DNA of 64,000 bases. It comes from Dolichospermum planctonicum (lineage in GTDB: Bacteria; Cyanobacteriota; Cyanobacteriia; Cyanobacteriales; Nostocaceae). A program made the position numbers and the translations under genes. The DNA is taken from assembly GCF_005402965.1 (NCBI RefSeq), contig NZ_BJCF01000007.1:1-64000 (forward strand), read 5' to 3'. A model generated the notes under the pieces. The model had not been told where the DNA came from and made no database searches. It saw only the letters and a program-made list of their open reading frames with translations. Positions 15,484 through 23,605 of this stretch are shown piece by piece; position 1 is the first letter of the stretch; each line of letters begins with the position of its first letter.

Positions 15484-15862
15484 ATTAGACCAATGTAAAT
15501 TATACACACCAGATCGCAAATAATGTTAAAATTCTGCCAAGAAATAGGAAATAATGTTATCATGGGTAAAAATAATGTTTTTGTCGGGAATAGCTAACCT
15601 TCTCGCTGGAAACATCAAGTCAAGGAAAAATATCTGTGTTGACAGTTTGTACAACCGTTCTACTAATGCGGTAAACTGAAAATTAAGACCCAAACTTTCA
15701 TCTAGCACTAATGACTAAAAATAAGTGGTAAAATTGAGTCACTAAACTTACTGGTTTCCTGGTTTCTGACCGTGAACTTCACCTGTTAAAGGTTGATATT
15801 CCCGGCATCAAACCCAAATCTGACAGGTTTAACTACGTTGTATAAAAAGGCAGAAGCACTAC
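15484..15862. other. Intergenic region upstream of the DUF6679-like gene
   Basis: No confident gene. A stop-free stretch of 35 codons at 15738-15845 (plus strand) would read VSDRELHLLKVDIPGIKPKS and has a protein-like composition, but no ATG, GTG or TTG opens it. It could be a decayed small gene or part of the leader of the gene at 15863. Confidence 0.4.
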
Positions 15863-16174
15863 ATGCTACACCGCAAGATTTATCAACTGTGTTGCGACGG
15901 GCGGGAGGTATGTGTTTTTTTGCGGGATCAACAGCGCTGGATAGAGCGGGCCCGCATTATTGATATCGAGGGTGATTTAGTGACTTTACGCTATGAAACA
16001 GACGAGGAAGATGAAGTTTGTTCTTGGGAGGAAATGGTTCGTCTCGAAAGCATCGGATCTGTCACTCAAAAATTATCTTCAGTACAACGCGGTAATATAG
16101 AACCGCTGACAACTGATGACTGTCCAGAAGCCGAGCGCATTCATAACCCTTATACTGACCTAAATCCAGATTAA
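15863..16174 (+). CDS. Conserved cyanobacterial protein (DUF6679-like)
   Basis: A 103-residue acidic cytoplasmic protein starting MLHRKIYQLCCDGREVCVFL, with WEEMVRLESIG in the centre and a polar tail. I recognise it as a family confined to cyanobacteria, probably DUF6679, with no assigned function. The compact first 70 residues look like a small beta-barrel (DLVTLRYETDEEDEVCSWEE), which hints at a nucleic-acid or protein-binding fold, but this is a guess. Convergent with the downstream nuclease-like gene. Confidence 0.75.
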   Translation: MLHRKIYQLCCDGREVCVFLRDQQRWIERARIIDIEGDLVTLRYETDEEDEVCSWEEMVRLESIGSVTQKLSSVQRGNIEPLTTDDCPEAERIHNPYTDLNPD

Positions 16175-16191
16175 ACGCTTCTAAATTAAAT

Positions 16192-17850
16192 TCACGTCAA
16201 GCGTTCAAAAGCAGGACAGTATCCGTCAAGGGTAACTTTGAAATTATATAAGGGGGCGGCGGAATTCCAACACCGTTGTCCCCTTTGGTGTATGCAATTA
16301 CCGCAGCAGTCAACATCACCAGCATGAGGACGAAGGCTATTTGAGTTTAATAATTCTCGTGGGGATAACCCCCGTAATACCAAATCTTCACCTTGCCAAC
16401 GGGCTGCTATTAAACCCGTATCAGCAAATTGTCGCCAGCGAGGATCGGTTGTTAAGGTATCTGGAAGCGTAATAGTAATCACAGTTCCCAGTTCCGTCAA
16501 TTCCCCCCCATAATTAGTTTCTGGAGCATCTGGTTGTAAAAACGTCTCTCCAATCGGTAATTCTACCAAAGTTCCGGCGGCGGGTGAATGAACATGATAG
16601 CGGTTTTGTAATTCTTCTAAACAAGTTAAGTCCGCTAGGTAACTAGGAGAACCATGCACAAAAATAACGTGCTGAGGTCGTAAATTATGAATTAGCTGGG
16701 TTGTTCCAGGTCCATCACTATGTTGCGCTAACAGGTAGGTTTCAATTTTTGTTGGTGCTAAATATTGCTGATTAAGCAGATTAGTCTTTTCCGGGACAAG
16801 AATCAGCCAATTACCGCTGTTTGGTTGGGCATACTTACGTAAATCTGCCGAATAATCTGTAATAACAATACAGGGAGATGTACCTAAAGTTGCTAAATTT
16901 TCCGGCTTTAATCTTCTGACACGGGGTTTTACCCGTTCATCCCAAAATAAAGGTTGATGACGCGCAAAGTTTTGTACTGAAGCGGGAAGATGGGTTAAAA
17001 TTTCTAAATAAGCATCGCAACCAGTCCCTACCTCACCATCTACCCAAATGTCTAAATCTCTACCTGTAAAGTGATGATGGGAACGTAACAACATGAGTAA
17101 TTCTTGACCTAAACCTAATACTGGGGTTGGTAAAATTACTGAAGAGTTCTCCCCTAGTCCGCTGGAACTGATAGCGCGATGAATCCTTTCTGCTAGTTGA
17201 TTTTCTTGGTGACGACGATGGGGATGACGAGATGTGCCATAACTACCTTCAATTAACAGCACGTCTAAATTTAAACCTCGTAATTCATCGAGTCGCAATC
17301 CTTCGACTAATCGGGAATTAGAGAGGAAAAAATCACCAGTATAAAGTAATTTATAATCTCTGTTGGGGGTGTGGTAGGTTAAGAGAATAGCCACAGCGCC
17401 GGGTAAATGTCCTGCGGGGAATAATTCTACTATTAAACCTGCTTTAATTTCTATAGGCGATCGCAATGGTAAGGCTTGACAAAATGAGGGAATGTTCCCT
17501 AGTTCTGCTTCTTTCCAATTTAGTGGTAATAACTTCGTTGTCACCTCACTAGCATATATAGGTAACGCTGGGAAAGCTTGATGTAGCGCAAATAAACCTC
17601 TAGCATGATCTGGATGAGCATGACTAACTATCACTAAATCCGCTGGTGTAGATGGAATAGCACATTGTGGTGATTTAGTCAAGTCCTTAGTTACAGGTAA
17701 AATATTTGCCAGGCCAAAATCCAGCAGAATTCGGTGGGGACCCATTCTGACTAGTAGACACACCCCTTCATTTTGATGCTGAACGCTGTAGGGTAAACAT
17801 TCTAACTCATTGGCGGTTTCTTCAGCATCAATTGATATATTATTGATCAT
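16192..17850 (-). CDS. Metallo-beta-lactamase / beta-CASP nuclease-like protein
   Basis: A 552-residue protein. The metal-binding motif SHAHPDHARG gives HxHxDH near the N-terminus, followed by AGHLPGA and YTGDFFLSN. The sequence pattern through IVITDYSADLRKYAQ and HVIFVHGSPSYLADL fits the beta-CASP RNase group (RNase J/CPSF73-like exo- or endonucleases). The C-terminal extension has Cys pairs (CCGNC and later CW, CPAF), which may bind zinc. The ATG at 17850 is chosen over a TTG at 17868 because GAGGGGAGG sits just before it. Substrate unknown. Confidence 0.82.
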   Translation of the reverse strand: MINNISIDAEETANELECLPYSVQHQNEGVCLLVRMGPHRILLDFGLANILPVTKDLTKSPQCAIPSTPADLVIVSHAHPDHARGLFALHQAFPALPIYASEVTTKLLPLNWKEAELGNIPSFCQALPLRSPIEIKAGLIVELFPAGHLPGAVAILLTYHTPNRDYKLLYTGDFFLSNSRLVEGLRLDELRGLNLDVLLIEGSYGTSRHPHRRHQENQLAERIHRAISSSGLGENSSVILPTPVLGLGQELLMLLRSHHHFTGRDLDIWVDGEVGTGCDAYLEILTHLPASVQNFARHQPLFWDERVKPRVRRLKPENLATLGTSPCIVITDYSADLRKYAQPNSGNWLILVPEKTNLLNQQYLAPTKIETYLLAQHSDGPGTTQLIHNLRPQHVIFVHGSPSYLADLTCLEELQNRYHVHSPAAGTLVELPIGETFLQPDAPETNYGGELTELGTVITITLPDTLTTDPRWRQFADTGLIAARWQGEDLVLRGLSPRELLNSNSLRPHAGDVDCCGNCIHQRGQRCWNSAAPLYNFKVTLDGYCPAFERLT

Positions 17851-17948
17851 GATCCTCCCCTCAATCAAACTAATAGCTGAGAAAATTGGCTGTTAGCAAT
17901 ATTCTTCAGTAGAGTTGTGAAAGTTGGAAACGTAAATTATTACTCCTG

Positions 17949-18071
17949 TTAATGTGCAGAACCATTACCGTGATAGTTTTTGGAATCATAGAAGCCATTT
18001 TTCGTACCAAAGAATAAGCACGAAACCGTAAATATAACAGTTAAAACCACTAAAATCAGCTTGACATCCAT
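17949..18071 (-). CDS. 40-residue single-membrane-span protein
   Basis: An ATG at 18069-18071 opens a 41-codon frame ending with TAA at 17949-17951. The product starts MDVKLILVVLTVIFTVSCLF, a single hydrophobic helix, and continues FGTKNGFYDSKNYHGNGSAH. The compact TM helix followed by a polar Tyr/His-rich tail resembles small thylakoid proteins of cyanobacteria, and the sequence looks conserved to me, but I cannot name the family. It lies 98 bp upstream of the MBL-fold gene on the same strand. No strong ribosome-binding site is visible. Confidence 0.65.
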   Translation of the reverse strand: MDVKLILVVLTVIFTVSCLFFGTKNGFYDSKNYHGNGSAH

Positions 18072-18220
18072 AGATTTTTGACCGTTGACTCAAGACCTTT
18101 ATATCTTAATAGAGTGTTTTTGCTTTTGGGTAAAATCAGCAGAAAATCTTTACCATGCTGAGTTTATTCTGAAGATACCTAAATACACAGGGTGCTATAT
18201 TGTGATTGTGGTCATTTTTA

Positions 18221-18248
18221 TGAGGGTTCAGCATTGCTAAACCCCTAC
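18221..18248. repeat. Degenerate GGGTTTAGCA palindrome
   Basis: GAGGGTTCAGCA and TGCTAAACCCCT face each other with one central base. A perfect version of this palindrome is at 23436-23462 inside a short element with inverted ends. Confidence 0.6.
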
Positions 18249-18278
18249 CATAACCGAAAAATTGCCATCAGAAATACT

Positions 18279-18602
18279 TTACTGCTTTACCTGATCTAAC
18301 CAAACCTGCAAATCATGGAGACTGGTAAAATCCAATAATGCCTCGCTGAGACTTACTAGTACAGGTAATGGTAAAACAGAAATGGAATCATGTGCATCTG
18401 CTGGTAATTCTCCAAACCGTTTAGTTAACAGTCGAATTACTAAATTTAAAGTTGCTTGTTGTAGTCCTTCTTGTCTTCCTTCTTGTCTTCCTTCTTCCCG
18501 TGCCTCTTGTTTAATTTCCTGGTAAGCGCGACTTTTTTCTAATGAAATTCCTAGCATTGCTTGAACCTCCCTTAAACTGAGTTTTTCAAATCTATACATC
18601 AT
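18279..18602 (-). pseudogene. C-terminal remnant of an Rpn/PD-(D/E)XK recombination-promoting nuclease (DUF4351 tail)
   Basis: The 107-residue frame corresponds to the end of a longer family: RFEKLSLREVQAMLGI, the Arg/Glu/Gln repeat REEGRQEGRQEGLQQ, and a DUF4351-type tail LLTKRFGELPADAHDSIS. Complete members have about 200 additional N-terminal residues that hold the nuclease active site. Upstream of its first Met the DNA changes to a 40-bp fragment also found inside the GerMN lipoprotein gene (18605-18645), so the N-terminal part appears to have been lost by recombination. It could still be translated from the ATG at 18602, but not as a nuclease. Confidence 0.7.
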
Positions 18603-18604
18603 TA

Positions 18605-18645
18605 TTTTTTACATTTACACGATAACCAGATACACTAAAATCTGC
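18605..18645. repeat. 40-bp duplicate of a GerMN-gene segment
   Basis: ACATTTACACGATAACCAGA followed by TAC-A-CTAAAATCTGC matches 23790-23826 with one internal mismatch. The latter lies inside the coding region of the GerMN lipoprotein. This copy is a non-coding fragment upstream of hicB. Confidence 0.8.
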
Positions 18646-18710
18646 AACCTTTAGCGAATTTATCAAAACAGTTTATAATGAAATAGATTTTGGTGAGAAA
18701 CTTACGGTAT

Positions 18711-18950
18711 ATGAATAACAACGATAAAAAAGTTTACAATTACACCGTCATTCTCGAAAGGGAAGAAGACGGAGGTTATCACGCTTTTTGTCCTCTTCTT
18801 AAGGGTTGTCATTCCCAAGGAGATACTTTTGAAGAAGCGATCGCCAATATAACAGAAGCTGTAGAATTATATCTTGAAAGTCTAATGGCTGATCATCAAC
18901 CTATCCCTAAAGAAGATTATATTGTTAAGCCATTAAGTGTTTTAGTATGA
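18711..18950 (+). CDS. hicB: HicB-family antitoxin
   Basis: A 79-residue HicB antitoxin with a degenerate RNase-H-like fold: YTVILEREEDGGYHAFCPLL, then KGCHSQGDTFEEAIANITEA. Members neutralise HicA by binding and may repress their own promoter. The ATG at 18711 is preferred to a TTG at 18690. A TATAAT hexamer at 18674-18679 could be its -10 box. The hicB-hicA order here is the less common antitoxin-first arrangement, and hicA starts inside the last codons of hicB. Confidence 0.88.
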   Translation: MNNNDKKVYNYTVILEREEDGGYHAFCPLLKGCHSQGDTFEEAIANITEAVELYLESLMADHQPIPKEDYIVKPLSVLV

Positions 18951-19177
18951 GTATTTTTCCCAGCGTCAAAGCTAAAGACTTTATTAAAGTTGTTGAAAAA
19001 TTAGGTTTTTATTTTGATCGCCAAAAAGGGAGTCACGCCATTTACAAGCATAATGATGGGCGTAGAGTTGTTATTCCTATTCATTCAGGAAAAGATATTA
19101 AACAAGGTACTTTAACAGGAATGATTCAAGATGTTGGTATTGATAAAGAAACATTCTTTAACTTGTTAGGAAAATAA
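18947..19177 (+). CDS. hicA: HicA-family mRNA interferase toxin
   Basis: A 76-residue HicA toxin with a dsRBD-like fold. The diagnostic segment is VVEKLGFYFDRQKGSHAIYK, with the catalytic His in GSHAIYKH, followed by VVIPIHSGKDIKQGTLTGMI. It cleaves mRNA in other species. Its start codon overlaps the hicB stop by four bases (ATGA), ensuring coupled translation. Confidence 0.92.
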   Translation: MSIFPSVKAKDFIKVVEKLGFYFDRQKGSHAIYKHNDGRRVVIPIHSGKDIKQGTLTGMIQDVGIDKETFFNLLGK

Positions 19178-19235
19178 GATATATCTTCTTAGATTTTATT
19201 TCACAGCAAATCTCGATCAGCGATCATTCTTAATA

Positions 19236-20999
19236 TTAATTAACTTCCTCGTCAAAAATTATAGGATATGCACTCTCAGCCACTTTCAAAAATCTCTCCC
19301 ATTTGGTACGATGTTGGCGAAAAATATCTTGTGACTTAAATCTGTCCAGAGATTTAAATTCTCTTCTAATGAAAAACATTGTGAAAAAATCTTTAAATAT
19401 CTGGTTAGGAAATTCGTATCTCCAGTCGCTTCTCTTAATGAAGAGCGTGTTTTCAGATTCCAATGAAGTAAGAATATCTTGCACATTATATAGCTTTTGG
19501 AGGTTCAAGCTGGGGTGAGTAGAGAGCATATTTTCAATATACTCTGATATATACTCTTCGAGTATTTGCTGATCCAAGCAGTCTCTTCCCAGTTGAGTTA
19601 AACGAAATGCAACAAATGATAGAAACTTAGCTTTATCTGTTTTACTAAAGTTTGTTTGCGTTTCATAAGTTATTCCTTGTTCTCTATCCCATCCTTCTAA
19701 AAGGACAAAAATGGCTTCATAAATAACTTTCTACTTCTGTTTCTTTACTCCTTCAATTCCACGTTCTGCACAAATCAGGCAAATTAAGACCAGCAAAAGT
19801 GGATTTTTAGCAATTAACAACAACCCTAGGTCATTCTGTATTTGTGATAGTAGTTCATTTTTCTGATCTTCAGATAGGTCGGGAGAATTTACTTTTATTC
19901 TATTCTCTACAAGAGTACGAATTTGCTGATAATCTAGAGGACTTAACTCAACTTTTTCCAACCTTTCAAAAATAAGGTCTTCAGTTCTGCAAGCAATGAT
20001 ATAATCATTATTTGGAAATCTATCAATAAATCTATTTATCTGATCATGAACAAATTTTTTATGATCTGACTCTATTGAGTCAAATCCATCAAGGAGTATG
20101 AGTAACTGACCTGTCTTCGATAATAAGTTAATGTCCGAAATATCAATATTATACTCACTAACAATGTACTGCTCAAGATCCTGAATTTTTTCTTTGTTCT
20201 CTGTGTATTCCCTGAAGCGGATATAAATTGGAAAATGTTTTTTCTCCTTTAAAAAGCTGTTTTCTTGAAAACAACTCAGAGCTAACCTCCGAAGTAGCAT
20301 TGTTTTACCACTACCTGTGCTGCCAATAACTATGAGTCTTTGGCTGTGTGGTTGATTCTCATTATCAATCTTAACAAGCTCTTTGGTGAAAATATTATCT
20401 AGATGCAGTCTTTGTTTATTTTGTTGGCTACAAATATCAATGTAAATATCAATGTTTACATAGAGTTCTAAAGTTGATATTGGTTCTCGCATTTTCAGAA
20501 TTCTTATTTTGCCGCATTTCTCCTTAATTCTCTGTTCTATGGTTTTTTGAATTTTTTGGGTTGTAGCACACAAATCATCGCTTTCATGATCATTTCGACC
20601 ATTAAAGTTGACAGTTGAGACTAAAGATTGTGAGTTACTCGGTTCGCTTGTAGTTAAAAGGTCTTGATTATCTTCATTAATAGTATTGTTGACTTTGCAA
20701 TTTTTATTCTCTTGTTCCGCTTTCCTTTCAGACTCATGTATGTATCCCAGCTTTTCTCCATCTTTTAGATATTTAGATTTATTTAAAGCATACTCTACTG
20801 CTTTTATTGTTGCCATAGATACAGTTTGGTCAGACGTTACTCTGTAAAAAGTAGTTCTTGAAAGCGAGGGAGAACCTGATAGATATTTAATGAGGAATTG
20901 TTCTTTCGTTATTCCTTCATCCTTTAGATTCTTCATTGCTTGTATTATTTTATCTCTACTGTCTTTGTCAAAATAGTAACTATTTGTTTTCCTTTTCAT
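19236..20999 (-). pseudogene. NACHT-domain NTPase interrupted by a single in-frame TAG
   Basis: A 588-codon frame that is open except for TAG at 19731-19733 (codon 423). Residues 1-90 are a helical, DNA-binding-like N-terminus. A cyanobacterial NACHT module follows: IKEKCGKIRILKMREPISTL upstream of Walker A GSTGSGKT (226-233), Walker B LLILLDGFD (299-307), and the sensor-like IIACRTED. After the stop the same frame continues KVIYEAIFVLLEGWDREQG, exactly where NACHT proteins have their LLxxWD helix, so the stop is a point mutation in one gene and not a gene end. A CAG or GAG to TAG change would explain it. STAND/NACHT NTPases act as defence or signalling switches. A 422-residue product with an intact NTPase could still be made. 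Confidence 0.85.
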
Positions 21000-21413
21000 T
21001 CAGTAGTACCAGGATGAATACTGAGTTCAATATTTATTGAAACATATTTTTGCACAAAAACTAAATTTAAGGGAAATTTCGGCTTAATTTTAAAAAGATA
21101 ATTATTAAATTTTGTATACGCATACAGGACACATTTATATAAATAAATGTGCAAGGCAAACGCACCTTATTTTTGAAATCCTTACTGAATAAAGTTTATA
21201 CTCAATATCTAATTATAGGTACAAAAAACGAACGTTTGAGATACAAAAAAACGAATTTTATTTTTGGAATGCTTGCTGGACAACGATTATACGCATTTTA
21301 TAAATACGAACGTTTCAGATAGAACAAACGAATTGTCACGTAGATAATTTCGTGGCAATATAAAGCTGACACCATTACACAGTCTCCAATTAAATTTAGA
21401 AGAAGGTTGATCT
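21000..21413. promoter_or_regulatory. Divergent control region with repeated and palindromic motifs
   Basis: Between the NACHT gene and three oppositely oriented genes. It holds a perfect 9-bp inverted repeat CACATTTAT-ATAA-ATAAATGTG (21130-21151), a smaller GTAT-ACGC-ATAC (21114-21125), and two direct copies of a block beginning ACGAACGTTTGAGATA (21229) and ACGAACGTTTCAGATA (21306), each followed by AACGAA. Such paired motifs in a divergent promoter suggest operator sites for a shared regulator. Confidence 0.5.
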
Positions 21414-21602
21414 ATGGAATCAAGCAATGAACAGTCTAGCCCTAGTCAAGCGCAGACAGCATCTCAGAATATCGCTACTGCTTGCGTTACAGGCGCCATA
21501 TCAGGGTTACTTGTTGCCCCAGTTACTCCGCTTTTAGGTTGTGTCACCGGAGTAGTTGTTCAGGCTGCTATTGAACTGGTGAGACCATCAGCCGCAAACT
21601 AA
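21414..21602 (+). CDS. Small hydrophobic protein of unknown function
   Basis: A 62-residue protein with a polar, Ser/Gln-rich N-terminus (MESSNEQSSPSQAQTASQ) and a Gly/Ala/Val-rich hydrophobic stretch, ISGLLVAPVTPLLGCVTGVV (about 29-48). AGAAGGTTGATCT precedes the ATG and gives an acceptable ribosome-binding site. No family is recognised. The pattern is compatible with a small membrane-inserting peptide. It is the first of three same-strand genes facing the NACHT NTPase. Confidence 0.6.
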   Translation: MESSNEQSSPSQAQTASQNIATACVTGAISGLLVAPVTPLLGCVTGVVVQAAIELVRPSAAN

Positions 21603-21644
21603 CGTAAGAGGATGTATTAAAAATCCTCTTTGGCAAAAATGGCC

Positions 21645-21672
21645 GTTCCCCCCTAGCCCCCCAAGGGGGGAT
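21645..21672. repeat. C-rich palindromic repeat (CCCCCC...GGGGGG)
   Basis: CCCCCCTAGCCCCCCAAGGGGGG forms a short strong hairpin between the 62-residue and 348-residue genes. Similar elements are common in cyanobacterial intergenic DNA. It could act as a transcription or translation attenuator here. Confidence 0.6.
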
Positions 21673-21703
21673 AGTAACTGCTTAAAATATCAGCTGATAA
21701 ATT

Positions 21704-22750
21704 ATGCCATTCCTGATTTTAATGATTCTGGGTCAAATAGCTGTTTCATTAGTGACTGGAGCTTGTATCGGCAAGGCTGTTAGTCACACAGGAGTTGCAC
21801 TATCTAATTTAAGCAAGGCACAGTCCATAGGCAAAACTGCTGAAGAAAAATACAATAATGTTTGTTTACAACTAAAATGGGATGTGCAGCAGCTTGGATT
21901 ACTGGCTGAACAGTATGGAAAGACTCAACTGCACGCAGTCAGTACGATCAATAAAGTTTACGCATTATTAGAGTCCCCAAAAATTCTTCAGTCTTTCACT
22001 CTTTCATTTGATCAAGAGGTTAATTATGAGATGCGCTCTGTAGACTCTGGTAAAATTGTATACAGTGAAGCAGGGGCGGTAACAAAAGCGGCAATTAATC
22101 TCTCAGCATCTAGCCTACTGCAAGGAATCTCCAGGATGGGAATTCAACGTATTTTGAAATCCTTTGCTTTATACGGCACAAAAGCAACTACTATCAAGCT
22201 CTTCGCTGCATCTACTTCAGGTCTTGCTGTGGGTAGTGCTTTTGGGGCTATACTACCGCCAGCGCTGGCAATCATGGCTACTAAGTTTTCTGCTGATTCC
22301 GAAAGCATTCTTACGGAAGCCTTAGAATACGAAGCCAATATTGATGTTGAAATAGCACGTATTGATTGCTTTCGGGATCAGTTATCTCTCGTAGAAGCGC
22401 GATTATTAGAGTTAAATAATGGTGTAGGTTCGATGACAGAGTTGCTTAAAGCAAATTTAGTAGACTTTAATGCCTTACCTGAGCATCGCAGGAATAGAGC
22501 TACTAACACTTTGAAGGGCAATATAGTATTAAAGTTTCTCAACGATCTCCTGTTTACGATTCAGGATTTTGCTCATAAGTATTTCAACATTGGAGATCCG
22601 AAAGACGATTTTAGGGATGTTCAGCTATTGAGAATGCTTTTGAATTCTGCTTGCTGTTTAGCTGCTGTATTATCGAGAGCAACAGTATTAAATGAGAATG
22701 GAGAGCTATGCTCTGATGCGGTAACACTATTTGAACAGTATAGACGCTAA
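21704..22750 (+). CDS. Unrecognised membrane-associated protein
   Basis: A 348-residue protein with an N-terminal hydrophobic segment (FLILMILGQIAVSLVTGACI, 3-22) and a second Gly/Ala-rich one (STSGLAVGSAFGAILPPALA, about 170-190). Between and after them are long helical, charged stretches that could form a coiled bundle (ARIDCFRDQLSLVEARLLEL). I recognise no family. The layout (helices flanking a glycine-rich hydrophobic hairpin) is reminiscent of pore-forming or membrane-remodelling effectors, but that is inference from composition only. It is followed 65 bp later by a coiled-coil gene on the same strand and faces the NACHT NTPase gene, so a functional unit is possible. Confidence 0.6.
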   Translation: MPFLILMILGQIAVSLVTGACIGKAVSHTGVALSNLSKAQSIGKTAEEKYNNVCLQLKWDVQQLGLLAEQYGKTQLHAVSTINKVYALLESPKILQSFTLSFDQEVNYEMRSVDSGKIVYSEAGAVTKAAINLSASSLLQGISRMGIQRILKSFALYGTKATTIKLFAASTSGLAVGSAFGAILPPALAIMATKFSADSESILTEALEYEANIDVEIARIDCFRDQLSLVEARLLELNNGVGSMTELLKANLVDFNALPEHRRNRATNTLKGNIVLKFLNDLLFTIQDFAHKYFNIGDPKDDFRDVQLLRMLLNSACCLAAVLSRATVLNENGELCSDAVTLFEQYRR

Positions 22751-22815
22751 ATTGTTTGATTCAGCTTACCAAATTGAGATTTTGATCAGTACATAACATA
22801 AAAAGGAACGTAACT

Positions 22816-23229
22816 ATGGGAACGCCTGAAAATTCACTTATTATCAAGCCAATAGTAGAAGCAATTGCGCCACGCCTAGCAGACCTATTCGATGTAGAGT
22901 TTTTAAATAGCTTGAGGATGCAATCGTTCTTCGTGGATTGTACTAAAGCATTTATCTCTGCTCAGTCGGAGATGGTTCGTGTAGTAGAGGAGAATGAAAC
23001 ACAGCGCGCAAAGATATCTTCTGATCGAGATATTCGTCTCGCTGAAATTGAAAAAGATCGACTTAGAAATGAACAAGAGCATGAACGATTCATGTGTGGG
23101 CGGAAAGAGGCAATAAATCAAATTATAGAGCTTGCAGACGATGCACGATCAAGGGGCAATGACGATTCATCAAGACTTTACTCGCAACAGCTTACTGCCA
23201 TATTGCTCGATAACAAATTTAATAAGTAG
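22816..23229 (+). CDS. Unrecognised coiled-coil protein
   Basis: A 137-residue soluble protein preceded by a good ribosome-binding site (AAAAGGAACG). The centre is a charged heptad-rich segment, RAKISSDRDIRLAEIEKDRL (about 63-82), predicted to form a coiled coil. The N-terminus carries a hydrophobic amphipathic region (IIKPIVEAIAPRLADLFDVE). No family is recognised. It is probably co-transcribed with the preceding membrane protein. Confidence 0.6.
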   Translation: MGTPENSLIIKPIVEAIAPRLADLFDVEFLNSLRMQSFFVDCTKAFISAQSEMVRVVEENETQRAKISSDRDIRLAEIEKDRLRNEQEHERFMCGRKEAINQIIELADDARSRGNDDSSRLYSQQLTAILLDNKFNK

Positions 23230-23259
23230 TCATAGGGGTGTTCACTTTATCACTCTATT

Positions 23260-23366
23260 TACAGTGTTTTCCGCTCTGATGAGGTACAAAGTTGAATCAT
23301 GAAACTCTTGTGGTGCGGGCATCTTGCCCGCTAGATATGTACCTCATAACACCGGGAATTGCTGTA
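23260..23366. mobile_element. MITE with IS630-type ends (107 bp)
   Basis: The ends TACAGTGTTTTCCGCTCTGA plus TGAGGTAC and the inverted GTACCTCATAACACCGGGAA plus TTGCTGTA match the insertion-sequence end at 100-127 and the element at 30459-30600. Both ends carry TA. Between them is a hairpin, GCGGGCA-TCT-TGCCCGC. There is no coding capacity, so it would need a transposase in trans. Confidence 0.8.
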
Positions 23367-23397
23367 TCACTTACCCCTGTTCCAGTAGGAATGAGGA

Positions 23398-23520
23398 TTA
23401 TACTCAACACGGCTTAATTATTTGATTTAAGCGGATAGGGGTTTAGCAGTGCTAAACCCCTACAAATCTAGGTTTTTCGTGATTTTACACAAGTCCAGGT
23501 TCCAACCGTTTTGAGTATAA
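23398..23520. mobile_element. Putative non-autonomous element with TTATACTCAA inverted ends (123 bp)
   Basis: TTATACTCAACACGG at 23398-23412 and CCGTTTTGAGTATAA at 23506-23520 are inverted repeats matching at 14 of 15 positions. In the middle lies the perfect 13-bp palindrome TAGGGGTTTAGCA-G-TGCTAAACCCCTA (23436-23462). No open frame. The transposase family is unknown. Confidence 0.6.
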
Positions 23521-23605
23521 ATAAGGTGCAACTCTTGATGGATGTAATCTGTCCTTGGGTTAGACAGTCGTTACCAAGAATTGTAAGTTAATAAATTCAC
23601 GTTCC

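Larger units (their letters stand above)
23230..23605. other. Intergenic region occupied by two short mobile-like elements
   Basis: No gene. It contains an IS630-type MITE (23260-23366) and a second element with 15-bp inverted ends (23398-23520), leaving little unexplained sequence before the GerMN gene's 3' end. Confidence 0.7.

Noticed and set aside
19731-19733. TAG in the NACHT gene considered as recoding (pyrrolysine-like)
   Set aside because: No recoding machinery is known in cyanobacteria and the other pseudogenes carry TAA and TGA, so point mutation is simpler.
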